From assembly GCA_002344135.1 (NCBI GenBank), contig DDTO01000004.1, positions 810,785 to 874,784 on the forward strand: 64,000 nucleotides of DNA, read 5' to 3'. How positions within the stretch are numbered: position 1 is the stretch's first letter; each line of letters opens with the position of its first letter. The translations under genes were made by a program, and so were the position numbers. Positions 17,700 through 25,964 of this stretch are shown here, in pieces. The notes beneath the pieces are model-generated. The model searched no databases. It saw nothing but the letters and a program-made list of their open reading frames with translations, and was not told the origin of the DNA. This DNA comes from Chthonomonas sp. UBA2362. GTDB lineage: Bacteria > Armatimonadota > Fimbriimonadia > Fimbriimonadales > Fimbriimonadaceae.

Positions 17700-18185
17700 C
17701 TAGAACGCGAACTGGGTGTAGCCCTTCTGCGTCAGCTCGATGATCCGCAGCAACGCGCCGCCGTTGACCTTCACTCCCGGGAGAAGCTGATTCCGAGAGA
17801 TTCCCTGAGCCTCCATCGCCACGACGCAGATCTCCGTCTGGACGCCCGCCTTCTGAAGATCGGCGATCGACTGCTTGTAGGGGTTGGCGACCTTCGCGCC
17901 GGTCAGGCGCCGGAAAGTCGCATCGTTGCAAGCAAGCGGAGCGCCGTCGCCATGAAAGATTAGGATCATCGTGTGGGGAACCTGTTCTTTGCGCAGATTG
18001 CCCTCCAGCACCCTCGCTAAATGCAGGCTCGTCTGCCGTCCCGAAATCGGGTCGCGGTGCAAGATGTTGAAGACGGTGTCCGCCTTCGTGAGGGGGACCG
18101 GAATGTCGATGGGGATCGCGGGCTGAAGCGACCGTGGGGCGAGAAGAGGGACGAGAGAGAGCGAAAGTCCGATGGCGGCGAGCAT
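17700..18185 (-). CDS. Secreted DsrE family protein
   Basis: The 161-residue protein has a signal peptide (MLAAIGLSLSLVPLLAPRS) and a DsrE-like core: TMILIFHGDGAPLACND, then GVQTEICVVAMEAQGI with one conserved Cys, then LLPGVKVNGGALLRIIELTQ and a final GYTQFAF. DsrE-fold proteins are linked with sulfur transfer or redox processes, but periplasmic versions are mostly uncharacterised. It is read toward leuA with a 25-base gap. Confidence 0.78.
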   Translation of the reverse strand: MLAAIGLSLSLVPLLAPRSLQPAIPIDIPVPLTKADTVFNILHRDPISGRQTSLHLARVLEGNLRKEQVPHTMILIFHGDGAPLACNDATFRRLTGAKVANPYKQSIADLQKAGVQTEICVVAMEAQGISRNQLLPGVKVNGGALLRIIELTQKGYTQFAF

Positions 18186-18241
18186 AAACTTGTTCTACCC
18201 GCCCCGGCCCCCGCTGCGAGAACGGGGGCCGTGCGAACCGA

Positions 18242-18757
18242 TCAGTTGACCGTGAGGTTGTCCATCCAGAAAGTCCCCGGCGCGACGCCGCGGATTTCTA
18301 CGCTCCTGAATGGAATACTCGAATCGAATCCCTCCCACCGCCACGTTGCCGTCGCCCAAGAGGCCACCCAGGAGCCGACCATCGCTCCCGCGGCGTCCCG
18401 GAACACGAACGACGCGGAGACCACGCCCAACGGCGCGAAGGTCGGACAGAAGTACCCGCCAAACCTGTTGCTCGCGGCAGAAAGGCGAATGACGACATCG
18501 GTTCCGTTCCCTCGCAGAGAGTTCGGAGGGCTAAAAGGCGAACCGGCGACGTCGATCAGCAAGGTGCCGGCCGCCGTCGTCCGACGGATCATAGCGAACC
18601 CGGACATCGCCGGCATCATGAGGTAGGCGCCGAGTGGCTTTGTGTCGAAATTTTCCGTTCGCGGACTTACGAACACGGGGGACGGGGTGATGACCGCCTT
18701 GCTGACGGAAGCAGCAAGAAACAGTCCGACGACGAGGCTGATGTTGATAGTTTTCAT
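18242..18757 (-). CDS. Small secreted protein of unknown function
   Basis: The 171-residue protein begins after an AGAGGA site with signal peptide MKTINISLVVGLFLAASVSKA. The mature part is beta-rich and ends FRSVEIRGVAPGTFWMDNLT, a pattern seen in the sorting-linked secreted proteins of this type of organism, which often end a jelly-roll domain this way. No PEP-CTERM tail or dockerin-like repeat is present. Function unknown. Confidence 0.65.
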   Translation of the reverse strand: MKTINISLVVGLFLAASVSKAVITPSPVFVSPRTENFDTKPLGAYLMMPAMSGFAMIRRTTAAGTLLIDVAGSPFSPPNSLRGNGTDVVIRLSAASNRFGGYFCPTFAPLGVVSASFVFRDAAGAMVGSWVASWATATWRWEGFDSSIPFRSVEIRGVAPGTFWMDNLTVN

Positions 18758-19195
18758 TGGTTTGCATTCCTCTTCATTTCTTAGCCCGGACGGAAACTCT
18801 CCAGGCTTCTTACTTTCAGTGATCGCGACCTGACTCCACCCGGATACTGCGACATTGGCGCTAGCAACTCAACTCAGTCACCTTATCCCGTAGCGGCGGT
18901 CTTCTCTTTTGGTCGACACACCCGCAGGATTGCGAGCGTGGCGGCGAAGACGTGCGAGCAAGACGACCGTTCACATTCGTGGGCCAAAGGTCCCGAAAAC
19001 CTTCCTTCGGGAACCTGAGGCAGGGCCTCGCGCCGCGGATCTCCCCTAAGCTCGTCGCGGGCAGCGGCCACAATCGGAAGGCCGGGCGCTTCCCGCCTGC
19101 GAAGGTGGCCACGAGGAAGCGAGCCGAGGCGCAGTAAAGACGCAAACCGGCCCCTCCGCAAGTCGCGGAAGGGCCGGCTGGCTTAGGCTATCTTC
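18758..19195. other. 438-base intergenic stretch, probably structured, no gene recognised
   Basis: The part at 18758-18850 is the upstream region of the 18242-18757 gene. From about 18900 to 19140 the sequence contains several strong inverted repeats, including TCCCGAA/TTCGGGA around 18990-19012 and a GGCCAC/GTGGCC pair enclosing GGAAG/CTTCC around 19065-19110. I recognise no known RNA (not tmRNA, RNase P, SRP or a known riboswitch). Short reading frames here have no family signal. Confidence 0.4.
19147..19177 (-). terminator. Terminator hairpin after the fibronectin-type gene
   Basis: CCGGCCCCTCCGC and GCGGAAGGGCCGG form a long, nearly perfect stem around a short loop, about 20 bases downstream of the minus-strand stop at 19196. 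A TTTG follows on the minus strand. Confidence 0.7.
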
Positions 19196-19840
19196 TTAAG
19201 CGGCGACGGCGAGGGCCTCCTCCCCCTCGGAAGGATAAACCACGACCGGCTCCGACGGAATCGCATAGATTCCGTTCTTGAAAGCGATCACGCGACAGTA
19301 GCGCGTAACGCCCGGTGTAATGCCGGTCAGAGTGATGCGCGTTCGGGTCGGCGAGGAGACCCATTCCCACTCCCCATCTGCCGTCCGCACTTCTACGGCG
19401 AACTGAACCCCGTATGGGTTTCCGTTCCGCGACCACTTGAGCTGGACTGTACCGTTCGAGTAGGGTACTGCTACCACGTTGGACACCGTCACTGGCAACA
19501 CCGGAGTTTTCGTCGAATCGTGTATCGCGTATCCTGCAGCTGCGAGCATTTCGTTCGTAACTCCAGGGGCGTTATAGATGGTCGCGCCGAGACTGCCCAA
19601 CGCGTCCAAGGTGGTTGCGCGTGCGGCGTTTCTGGCTTGAGTGGCGGCCGCTAAGGCCGCTTTGGCGGCGGTCAGCCCGTCGATCGACGCTTCGAGGGCG
19701 GTGCGCCCACCGTTGAGCGCAGTCAATTGTCCAGCCTGCACGCCATATCCGATCGGATCGTCGTTGATGGTCGTATAGGCTTGGTTCGCGACTTGCAGCA
19801 AGGCAGAGTCGCTACGAGAGGCGAAGTTGTTACTAGCCAT
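19196..19840 (-). CDS. Helical plus fibronectin-type-III-like protein
   Basis: The 214-residue protein has an Ala-rich helical N-terminal half (DSALLQVANQAYTTI, then AAKAALAAATQARNAARATT) and a C-terminal fibronectin-III-like domain (GTVQLKWSRNGNPYGVQFAV, then TRTRITLTGITPGVTRYCRV). Similar two-part proteins occur in Acidobacteria and Verrucomicrobia, where their role is unknown. No signal peptide is visible. The 5' region contains an unusual cluster of CAATTG palindromes. Confidence 0.72.
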   Translation of the reverse strand: MASNNFASRSDSALLQVANQAYTTINDDPIGYGVQAGQLTALNGGRTALEASIDGLTAAKAALAAATQARNAARATTLDALGSLGATIYNAPGVTNEMLAAAGYAIHDSTKTPVLPVTVSNVVAVPYSNGTVQLKWSRNGNPYGVQFAVEVRTADGEWEWVSSPTRTRITLTGITPGVTRYCRVIAFKNGIYAIPSEPVVVYPSEGEEALAVAA

Positions 19841-19931
19841 ACTGCCCTATCGGAGAAGTTTCCACCAAAACTTAGGCTTAGCAACTCTTCTTTCCCGAAT
19901 TTCGACTCGCCTCGCGTCCGCGTCGGGCGAA

Positions 19932-20086
19932 TCCATTGCAATTGAACGGCCCGCAATTCGAATGCCCGCTGCTTCCATTGCAATTGGAGCTGCGTTTAAT
20001 CCCTTTTCATGCGTCCAATTCGAATTGATCGGACACCAATTGCTTTTGCCGCGGCGCCCGTGGCAGTTGCCGCGCTTGCAATTGGA
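19932..20086. repeat. Cluster of CAATTG-type palindromes
   Basis: CAATTG occurs at 19939-19944, 19981-19986, 20037-20042 and 20079-20084, with start spacings of 42, 56 and 42 bases. Two copies are inside an identical 13-base word TCCATTGCAATTG (19932 and 19974). Between them lies a perfect 12-base palindrome CAATTCGAATTG (20016-20027) and a near copy CAATTCGAATG (19954-19964). Such density is unexpected in DNA above 60 percent GC. Confidence 0.65.
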
Positions 20087-20162
20087 AATGTCCGCGCCTC
20101 CCATGCTATCGAAGCGCCGAAGACTTCACAGGAAGCCGATACTTGGTTCATCTTTCGGGTGA

Positions 20163-20231
20163 GGCGCCCGCTCGGGGCGCCTTCAGTGGAGGCTCGCGGG
20201 AAGCGCCGCCCAATGAGCGGCGGCGCTTCCC
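20163..20231 (-). terminator. Tandem hairpins after the beta-propeller gene
   Basis: GGGAAGCGCCGCC (20198-20210) pairs with GGCGGCGCTTCCC (20219-20231), a 13-base perfect stem 8 bases from the stop at 20239. A second hairpin GGCGCCC/GGGCGCC lies at 20163-20181. Confidence 0.75.
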
Positions 20232-20238
20232 TTGCGGT

Positions 20239-22617
20239 CTAGTCGTCGCCGGCTGCGCCGAAGTTCGACGACATTATCGAGATGTCTCCGATCGTCACTT
20301 CCTCGTCGCCGTCGAGATCGGCTCGGGGATCCCAGGCCGGATGCGAGGAATCGCGACCGAAGTTATCGGACAGCATCGAATAATCTCCGATAGTGACTTC
20401 GTTGTCGTTATCGGCGTCGCCGTTCAGCCAAATGGCGTTCCCCAAGATGGCTTCGTTGACGATCGTGCGGTTCGGGAACACTCGCCGCAGTCCGGTTCGA
20501 GGCTTTACGGCGATGTCGTACGTTCCCCATAGCGTACTCGCGAAGGAAATCAGACCATTCTGCGGATGCACGAGGTGGGTTTCGATGGCCTCTAAGGTAC
20601 CGGGATGACGGATTTCGATCTCGTAGAAGAGATTATAGTCCGGGCCGAGCCATCCTTCCAGCGTTCCGTTACCCGAGACGACCGGTCCGGACCAAAGGAG
20701 GTCACGGCTATTGTGTCCGATGTTCCCGACAGAAGTCAGGTCGCCGTTGAGCGGGTTTACCGAGAAGAGGCTGAATCCGCTTACCGAGTAACACCGGCCA
20801 TCGGGCATAAAGGCGAGGGTGAAATGATTCGTTCCCGGAGGAGCTAAGTCGACCGGAAAGAATGCGCCGGATTCTGCGTGTATCTGGAACAGGCCATTCG
20901 TACTCGAATAGCCAAAGAGTGAGCCGTCCCGGGTGGCGGTCATTCCGATCATCGGGCCGCCGAGGGACATACCGGTTTCGGACACGGGAATGCCGGACGG
21001 ATACTCGACCCGTGCTATGCGGTGCGCGCCTCCTCCCGTCTGGCCGGTAAGGACCATCTTTCCGTCCGAGAACGCGCAGTTCACCCACGACGCGGTATTC
21101 GGAGCTTGGAAGAGGAAGGCGGGATTCACAACGCCGGTGCTTCGATCGATCTCGAGGATCTCATCGGGGTTCGGTGACGTCCGGACTGCGGAAAGCTTGC
21201 CTTCCGGCCACGCAGCGGCTCCTTGAATCGTGAACCCGGGAGTCGACAGCAGCGTGCTGCTCGGAGCGCCAAGGTCGACATCGTAGACGCTACCGGTGTT
21301 GTCAACGCCGAGGGCTTTGCCCTGCATGGGGACGCTTGCCATGGCTTGAAGGGATGTGTAGTTTCCGGTTCCGATGGTTTCGACTATCGCTCCGGTGGTT
21401 TTACTCAGGCGAAAGAGGGTCGTTCCTGCGCCGTAAAGGTTTCCGTTCGGCGAGAACTCGATCGCGGTGACTTGAGGCGCGGCTCCGGTTGCATGGACGT
21501 CGGTGGCAACGCCGGAAGTCTTGCTGACGGTCATGAGTCCGAGCGCGGTATCCCAGGCATACAGTGTGCCGGCGGCATCGGCGGTAAGACTGACGATCGT
21601 TGCATTTCGTCCGGTCGATCCAATGGCCGTCGCGGTGCCCGAGGCGGTGTCGAGGGTGTAGAGACTTTGGTTGCCTACCTTGTTGATGGCGTAGAGGACG
21701 TCGCCTGTCGAAGCCACGGATCCGATCGCGGGGATCGGCGTCGCGAGTTGCGTGCGCTGGCCGTTTCCGGGGTTGAGGTGCGAGGTTCGGTTGATCGCTT
21801 CGCACCAGAGACGTCCGTCGTTCATGGCACAGAGGCTGCCGTTCGAAACGATGCCGGAAACGAGCTGCTGTCCTCGCCCGGTGGTGAGGTCGATGTTCCA
21901 AAGGCGGCCACCCGCGTCGATCGCCATCATTCGGCCGACGTTGCGGGAAATCGTGATCGCGCGGTGATCGATATCCGCGGTTCGCGCGACCAGTTTCGCA
22001 CGCCCGGTGGCGAGATCGATTCGACACAGTCGTCCTCGTGCGACGCCCCACAAGACGCCGTAGGCGTCGATGTCCATGCCTTGTATGTTCTGTTCGGGGC
22101 CGACGCCGGGGTTGACGTCGGTCGTGGCGCCGGTCGCGCTGTTGACGGTGACCATGCCCGCAAGTGAGTTGTCCCAGGAAACGAGGAATCCATCTGCCCG
22201 CGTCGCGAGCGACTGCAGGGCCGAGTGATTGGTATTCCCGACCAGGTGAGGCAGTGCCGTGGTCGTGTTTATGGTGTAAAGCCGGTCGTTTTGGCCCTCG
22301 ACGTGGTGGATGGCGTAGAGCGTGTTTCCGACGAAGGAAAGGCCGCGGACATCCAAGCCATGGACGCCCACGGTCGTGACCGTCCCCGTCCCTGGATCGA
22401 CGCGGGAGAGCCTGGTTCTATCCCAGCTGATGTAGATCGTTCCGTCGGGGGCGAGCGCGGATGCGTTGATCTCGTTGGGGACGGTTGCCCGGTTGGTGGC
22501 TCGACCGGTGATGGAGTCGATCGTTTGCATCGTTCCCTCGTACGAGAACGTGACGAATTCGGCCTGGGCGAGAGCGCAGAGTCCTGATAGCAAAAGTATC
22601 GGCAAAGTCTTTTTCAT
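20239..22617 (-). CDS. Secreted beta-propeller protein with dockerin-like C-terminus
   Basis: The 792-residue protein starts at ATG 22617 behind a GGAGG site, with signal peptide MKKTLPILLLSGLCALAQA. The body is a long run of repeats of the type LYTIDTATGTATAIGSTG (for example YTLDTASGTATAIGSTGRN), fitting one or more beta-propellers of WD40/PQQ-like or DUF4394 type. The C-terminus has paired calcium loops DADNDNEVTIGDY and DLDGDEEVTIGDI, as in two other large proteins of this window. It lacks the KGSHWLR motif of the others (AVKPRTGLRR instead). Likely surface-located; ligand unknown. Confidence 0.82.
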   Translation of the reverse strand: MKKTLPILLLSGLCALAQAEFVTFSYEGTMQTIDSITGRATNRATVPNEINASALAPDGTIYISWDRTRLSRVDPGTGTVTTVGVHGLDVRGLSFVGNTLYAIHHVEGQNDRLYTINTTTALPHLVGNTNHSALQSLATRADGFLVSWDNSLAGMVTVNSATGATTDVNPGVGPEQNIQGMDIDAYGVLWGVARGRLCRIDLATGRAKLVARTADIDHRAITISRNVGRMMAIDAGGRLWNIDLTTGRGQQLVSGIVSNGSLCAMNDGRLWCEAINRTSHLNPGNGQRTQLATPIPAIGSVASTGDVLYAINKVGNQSLYTLDTASGTATAIGSTGRNATIVSLTADAAGTLYAWDTALGLMTVSKTSGVATDVHATGAAPQVTAIEFSPNGNLYGAGTTLFRLSKTTGAIVETIGTGNYTSLQAMASVPMQGKALGVDNTGSVYDVDLGAPSSTLLSTPGFTIQGAAAWPEGKLSAVRTSPNPDEILEIDRSTGVVNPAFLFQAPNTASWVNCAFSDGKMVLTGQTGGGAHRIARVEYPSGIPVSETGMSLGGPMIGMTATRDGSLFGYSSTNGLFQIHAESGAFFPVDLAPPGTNHFTLAFMPDGRCYSVSGFSLFSVNPLNGDLTSVGNIGHNSRDLLWSGPVVSGNGTLEGWLGPDYNLFYEIEIRHPGTLEAIETHLVHPQNGLISFASTLWGTYDIAVKPRTGLRRVFPNRTIVNEAILGNAIWLNGDADNDNEVTIGDYSMLSDNFGRDSSHPAWDPRADLDGDEEVTIGDISIMSSNFGAAGDD

Positions 22618-22810
22618 TGGTTTCCTCCAGAGGAGCATGCCGGATTTTGCGGCCTCCCGAGGCGCATGGAGAACCGTCTTTCGTCAGGGGTGCTTCCTAA
22701 CTTTCGTGCGAACCGGGTCGAACCTTTCGCGGACGGCGGGGAGCCCCGATCCGAGATACGGACGAAATCAAGCTCGATCGGGCCATGATCGGCGCAAGTT
22801 CCTCCATACT

Positions 22811-23734
22811 ATGGGCGTGGCGAGAATATCGAGACGACAAGTGGTGCAGGCGGGGCTTGCGCTGGGTGTGATGGGCGCGCCGGCCTTGGGCGAGACGAAG
22901 GAGCAAGCCGTGGAGAAGAAGCCGTTTCGAATGAAGTATGCCCCCCACTTCGGGATGTTTCAGGCGAGCGCGGGTCCCGATGCGGTCGACCAGCTGAAGT
23001 TCGCCGCCGACGTCGGCTTCCGCGCGTGGGAAGACAACGGCATGCGAGGGCGGTCCGTCGCGGACCAGGAAAAGATCGCCAAAACGATGCGCGACCTCGG
23101 GATGACGATGGGCGTCTTCGTGGCGAACGACATCGACTGGTCGAATCCGACCCTGACGACCGGGCAGGCTCAGCACGTGGACCGCTTCGTGCAGAACATC
23201 CGGGACTCGGTCGAAGTCGCCAAGCGGGTGAACGCCAAGTGGATGACGGTAGTGCCCGGGGTAGTCCAGCCTCGGTTGGAGATGGGGTACCAAACCGCGA
23301 ACGTGGTGGAGGCGCTTCGGCGGGGTGCGGAGATTTTCGAGAAGGCCGGGCTCGTAATGGTGCTGGAGCCCTTGAACTATCGAGACCACCCGAACCTCTT
23401 CCTGACGAAGATCGCGCAAGGCTTCATGATCTGTCGAGCGGTGAACAGCCCGGCCTGCAAGATCCTCTTCGACCTCTATCACCAGCAGATTCAGGAGGGC
23501 AACCTGATCCCGAACATGGACGCCGCTTGGTCCGAGATCGCCTACTTCCAGATCGGCGACAACCCCGGACGCAACGAGCCGACGACCGGAGAAGTCAATT
23601 ACCGCAACGTCTTCCGACACATTCAAGCCAAAGGCTTCGAGGGGATCCTCGGAATGGAACACGGCAACGCCAAACCTGGAAAGGAAGGGGAGATCGCCCT
23701 GATCGAGGCCTACCGGCAGTGCGACAACTTCTAG
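22811..23734 (+). CDS. Tat-exported TIM-barrel isomerase, hydroxypyruvate isomerase-like
   Basis: The 307-residue protein has a twin-arginine signal (RISRRQVVQAGLALG) and an xylose isomerase-like TIM barrel. Likely metal ligands are the glutamate of VLEPLNYRDH, the aspartate and histidine of LFDLYHQQIQEGN, and the glutamate of LGMEHGNAKPG. GEVNYRNVFRHIQAKGFEG matches the hydroxypyruvate isomerase and IolE-like branch. Such enzymes isomerise 3-carbon or cyclic polyol substrates. ATG 22811 was chosen because the Tat motif follows at once. It lies just before a sugar transporter cassette and may process the same compound outside the membrane. Confidence 0.82.
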   Translation: MGVARISRRQVVQAGLALGVMGAPALGETKEQAVEKKPFRMKYAPHFGMFQASAGPDAVDQLKFAADVGFRAWEDNGMRGRSVADQEKIAKTMRDLGMTMGVFVANDIDWSNPTLTTGQAQHVDRFVQNIRDSVEVAKRVNAKWMTVVPGVVQPRLEMGYQTANVVEALRRGAEIFEKAGLVMVLEPLNYRDHPNLFLTKIAQGFMICRAVNSPACKILFDLYHQQIQEGNLIPNMDAAWSEIAYFQIGDNPGRNEPTTGEVNYRNVFRHIQAKGFEGILGMEHGNAKPGKEGEIALIEAYRQCDNF

Positions 23735-23737
23735 CTT

Positions 23738-24457
23738 ATGGCGGACGAACGGGTCTATAGCGAGCAGGAAGTGTCCGCGATTATCCAGCGGGCGATCGAA
23801 CTGAGCGAGCAAGGGGGCCCGGGATACCAACCCGGCATCACGCGGGAGGAACTGCTCCGCATCGCCGCGGACATGGGTGTGCCCGCCGAGGCTGTGCAGC
23901 GCGCCCTCCGGGACCAGGGGTCGGAAACCAACCCCCCGCCGCGCTGGCACTTCTCCGAGCAGTTCGAGAGGGTCGTCGAGGGAGAAGTCGATCCCGAGCA
24001 ATACGATCTGATCATCGAAGGACTCAAGCCGATGAGCCGACAACATGCCAGCGGGGCTTCTCAGATCGGAAGAACCTTGACGATGTCCACCTGGAACGGC
24101 TTCGGTCAATCGCTCGTGGACATTACGTCTCGGCGAGGCCGGACGAAGATCAAAGTCACGTCGAACGGCTTCATGCAGGGTTTGATGAGCCTCTATCCGG
24201 CCTTCATGGGCTCGATGATTTCCATGGGTGTCTTGGCCGAGAAGGGGAACGCCGCGCTGGGTGTCGCCATCGGCCTCGCCCTCATGGGGGTCGGCACGAC
24301 CATCTTCCGCTGGCTCACGCGGCGCGGCCACGAGAAGTCCCAACAAATGGCCGATCGCCTTCGCGAGCGCGTCGAAGAGGCGCTCGTCGACCAGAACGCC
24401 ACGACGGGAACCGTCGTTGCCGCCGAAAAGCCTCTCGAACAGAGGCTCGGCGGGTAA
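23738..24457 (+). CDS. Hypothetical protein with two membrane helices
   Basis: The 239-residue protein starts 3 bases after the isomerase stop, so it is in the same operon. An N-terminal helical region (YSEQEVSAIIQRAIELSEQG, then GITREELLRIAADMGVPAEA) resembles a small module found in many uncharacterised bacterial proteins. A beta-rich middle follows, then a hydrophobic hairpin at about residues 150-190 (LMSLYPAFMGSMISMGVLAE, then LGVAIGLALMGVGTTIFRWL), and a charged tail. Function unknown; a membrane-linked role is likely. Confidence 0.7.
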   Translation: MADERVYSEQEVSAIIQRAIELSEQGGPGYQPGITREELLRIAADMGVPAEAVQRALRDQGSETNPPPRWHFSEQFERVVEGEVDPEQYDLIIEGLKPMSRQHASGASQIGRTLTMSTWNGFGQSLVDITSRRGRTKIKVTSNGFMQGLMSLYPAFMGSMISMGVLAEKGNAALGVAIGLALMGVGTTIFRWLTRRGHEKSQQMADRLRERVEEALVDQNATTGTVVAAEKPLEQRLGG

Positions 24458-24460
24458 CGT
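24455..24460 (+). promoter_or_regulatory. -10-like element TAACGT before the ABC ATPase gene
   Basis: TAACGT ends 7 bases before ATG 24468 and overlaps the stop of the previous gene. It fits the TANNNT pattern seen elsewhere in the window, but the gene could also be read from the upstream promoter. Confidence 0.35.
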
Positions 24461-24467
24461 AGCCCGA

Positions 24468-25964
24468 ATGGCGCGTTTGGCCGTTCGGAACCTGTCGATG
24501 ACGTTCCCCGCCGTACAGGCGCTGGACGATGTCTCGCTGACTTTCGAGGCAGGCGAGGTTCACGGCGTCGTCGGCGAAAACGGGGCCGGCAAGAGCACGC
24601 TCATGCGAATTCTCGCCGGGCTGCAGTTCCCCACCTCGGGTGAGGTCCATCTAAACGGGCGGCCAGAACGACTCGGCAGCGTTCGGGGCGCCCTGGAGCA
24701 TGGCATCGCTATGATCCACCAGGAGCTGAACCTCGTCGACGAACTCGATGTCGCCGAGAACGTCTTTCTCGGGCGCGAGATCACCCGACGCGGCGTGCTC
24801 GATCGCCGCTCGATGATCGCGGAAACCCAAGCTCTCCTCGAAGAGGTCAAGGCGCCCTTCGGCCCGACGGCTCGCGTGGGGTCTCTCTCCATTGCGGGAA
24901 AGCAGCTCGTCGAGATCGCGAAGGCACTTGCGGTGGACGCGGCGATTCTCATCATGGACGAGCCCACTGCCGTCCTCAGCGCACCCGAGGCCGAGGCGCT
25001 GTTCGGCCTGATCCAACGACTGAGGGACAAGGGGGTCACCGTCCTCTACATTTCGCACCGGCTGCCGGAGGTCCTCGACCTTTGCGATCGCATCTCGGTA
25101 CTTCGGGACGGCAAGTTGGTGGCGTCGTTCGAACCGCGCAACGAGCCCGTAGATGCGCAAACGCTCGCCTCTTCGATGGTGGGCCGTCCGATGAGCGACA
25201 TGTTCCCTGCCAAGTCAGTTCCGCCATCCGGGGAGCCGATTTTGATGGTCGATCGCGCCTCGGTGGACGGATTCGCAGAGGAGGTTTCGTTCATCCTGCG
25301 GCCCGGAGAGGTATTGGGCTTCGCCGGCCTCGTCGGGGCGGGACGCACGGAACTCGCGGAGGCGCTTTTCGGGGCGAGACCCCTCCGCTCGGGCTCGATC
25401 GAGATCGCAGGAGAATCCGTGACCATTCGCGACCCCAGCCAGGCCATGCGCCACGGACTGGCCTACGTCAGCGAAGATCGAAAGGGTATCGGCCTCATTT
25501 TGAGCCTCTCTTGCGTCCAGAACGTGACCTTGGCGAATCTGAGAGCCTACTGCCGACCGGTCCTTTCGTCGACGCGGGAGCAAGAGGCGACCGCAAGGTG
25601 GAAGAGCGAACTCGACATCCGCGCTGGGGACCTGGACGCGCCGGTCCTGTACCTCAGTGGCGGCAACCAGCAGAAGATATCCCTTGCAAAGTGGCTCGAA
25701 ACCGATCCGAAGATCCTGATCCTCGACGAGCCGACGCGCGGCGTGGACGTCGGCGCGAAGCGCGAACTGTACGCTCTGATCCGCTCGCTCACCGCGCGGG
25801 GAATGGCGTGCATCGTTATCTCGTCGGAGCTCCCCGAGATCATCGGCCTGTGCGATCGGGCGATCGTTCTTCGCGAGGGGCGTGCGGTGGGTGAGGTTTC
25901 GGGCGAGACCATGACCGAGGAGGCCATCATGCGGCTCGCGGCGGGTGTGGAGGCGGCAGCTTGA
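24468..25964 (+). CDS. Sugar ABC transporter ATPase, two fused nucleotide-binding domains
   Basis: The 498-residue protein is of the RbsA/MglA/XylG type. Domain 1 has Walker A GENGAGKST and Walker B ILIMDEPTAVLS. Domain 2 has the degenerate Walker A GLVGAGRTE usual in this family, the signature LSGGNQQK and Walker B ILILDEPTRGVDVG. Together they power import of a monosaccharide or polyol through the permease encoded next. The stop overlaps the permease start (TTGA). Substrate cannot be told from the sequence. Confidence 0.93.
   Translation: MARLAVRNLSMTFPAVQALDDVSLTFEAGEVHGVVGENGAGKSTLMRILAGLQFPTSGEVHLNGRPERLGSVRGALEHGIAMIHQELNLVDELDVAENVFLGREITRRGVLDRRSMIAETQALLEEVKAPFGPTARVGSLSIAGKQLVEIAKALAVDAAILIMDEPTAVLSAPEAEALFGLIQRLRDKGVTVLYISHRLPEVLDLCDRISVLRDGKLVASFEPRNEPVDAQTLASSMVGRPMSDMFPAKSVPPSGEPILMVDRASVDGFAEEVSFILRPGEVLGFAGLVGAGRTELAEALFGARPLRSGSIEIAGESVTIRDPSQAMRHGLAYVSEDRKGIGLILSLSCVQNVTLANLRAYCRPVLSSTREQEATARWKSELDIRAGDLDAPVLYLSGGNQQKISLAKWLETDPKILILDEPTRGVDVGAKRELYALIRSLTARGMACIVISSELPEIIGLCDRAIVLREGRAVGEVSGETMTEEAIMRLAAGVEAAA

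Larger units (their letters stand above)
19841..20238. other. 398-base intergenic stretch with terminator and palindrome cluster
   Basis: The left part is the upstream region of the 19196-19840 gene. Between 19932 and 20086 lies a run of AT-rich palindromes unlike the surrounding GC-rich DNA (see the repeat entry). The right end holds two hairpins that probably end the 20239-22617 transcript. No credible gene is present. Confidence 0.6.

Noticed and set aside
16232..17743. 503-codon plus-strand frame opposite leuA and the HerA-like gene
   Set aside because: It is an Arg/His/Val-rich shadow with no family motif, starting at TTG and lying fully antisense to two well-supported genes. Such frames are common in GC-rich DNA.
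18860..19145. tmRNA, RNase P RNA, SRP RNA or 6S RNA
   Set aside because: None of the conserved core words of these RNAs could be found on either strand.
20163..20231. Inverted repeats of an insertion sequence
   Set aside because: No transposase gene nearby; the hairpins directly follow a stop codon and act more likely as terminators.
22697..24346. 549-codon minus-strand frame opposite the isomerase and the two-helix protein
   Set aside because: Antisense to two supported genes, with no motif; explained by GC-biased third positions.
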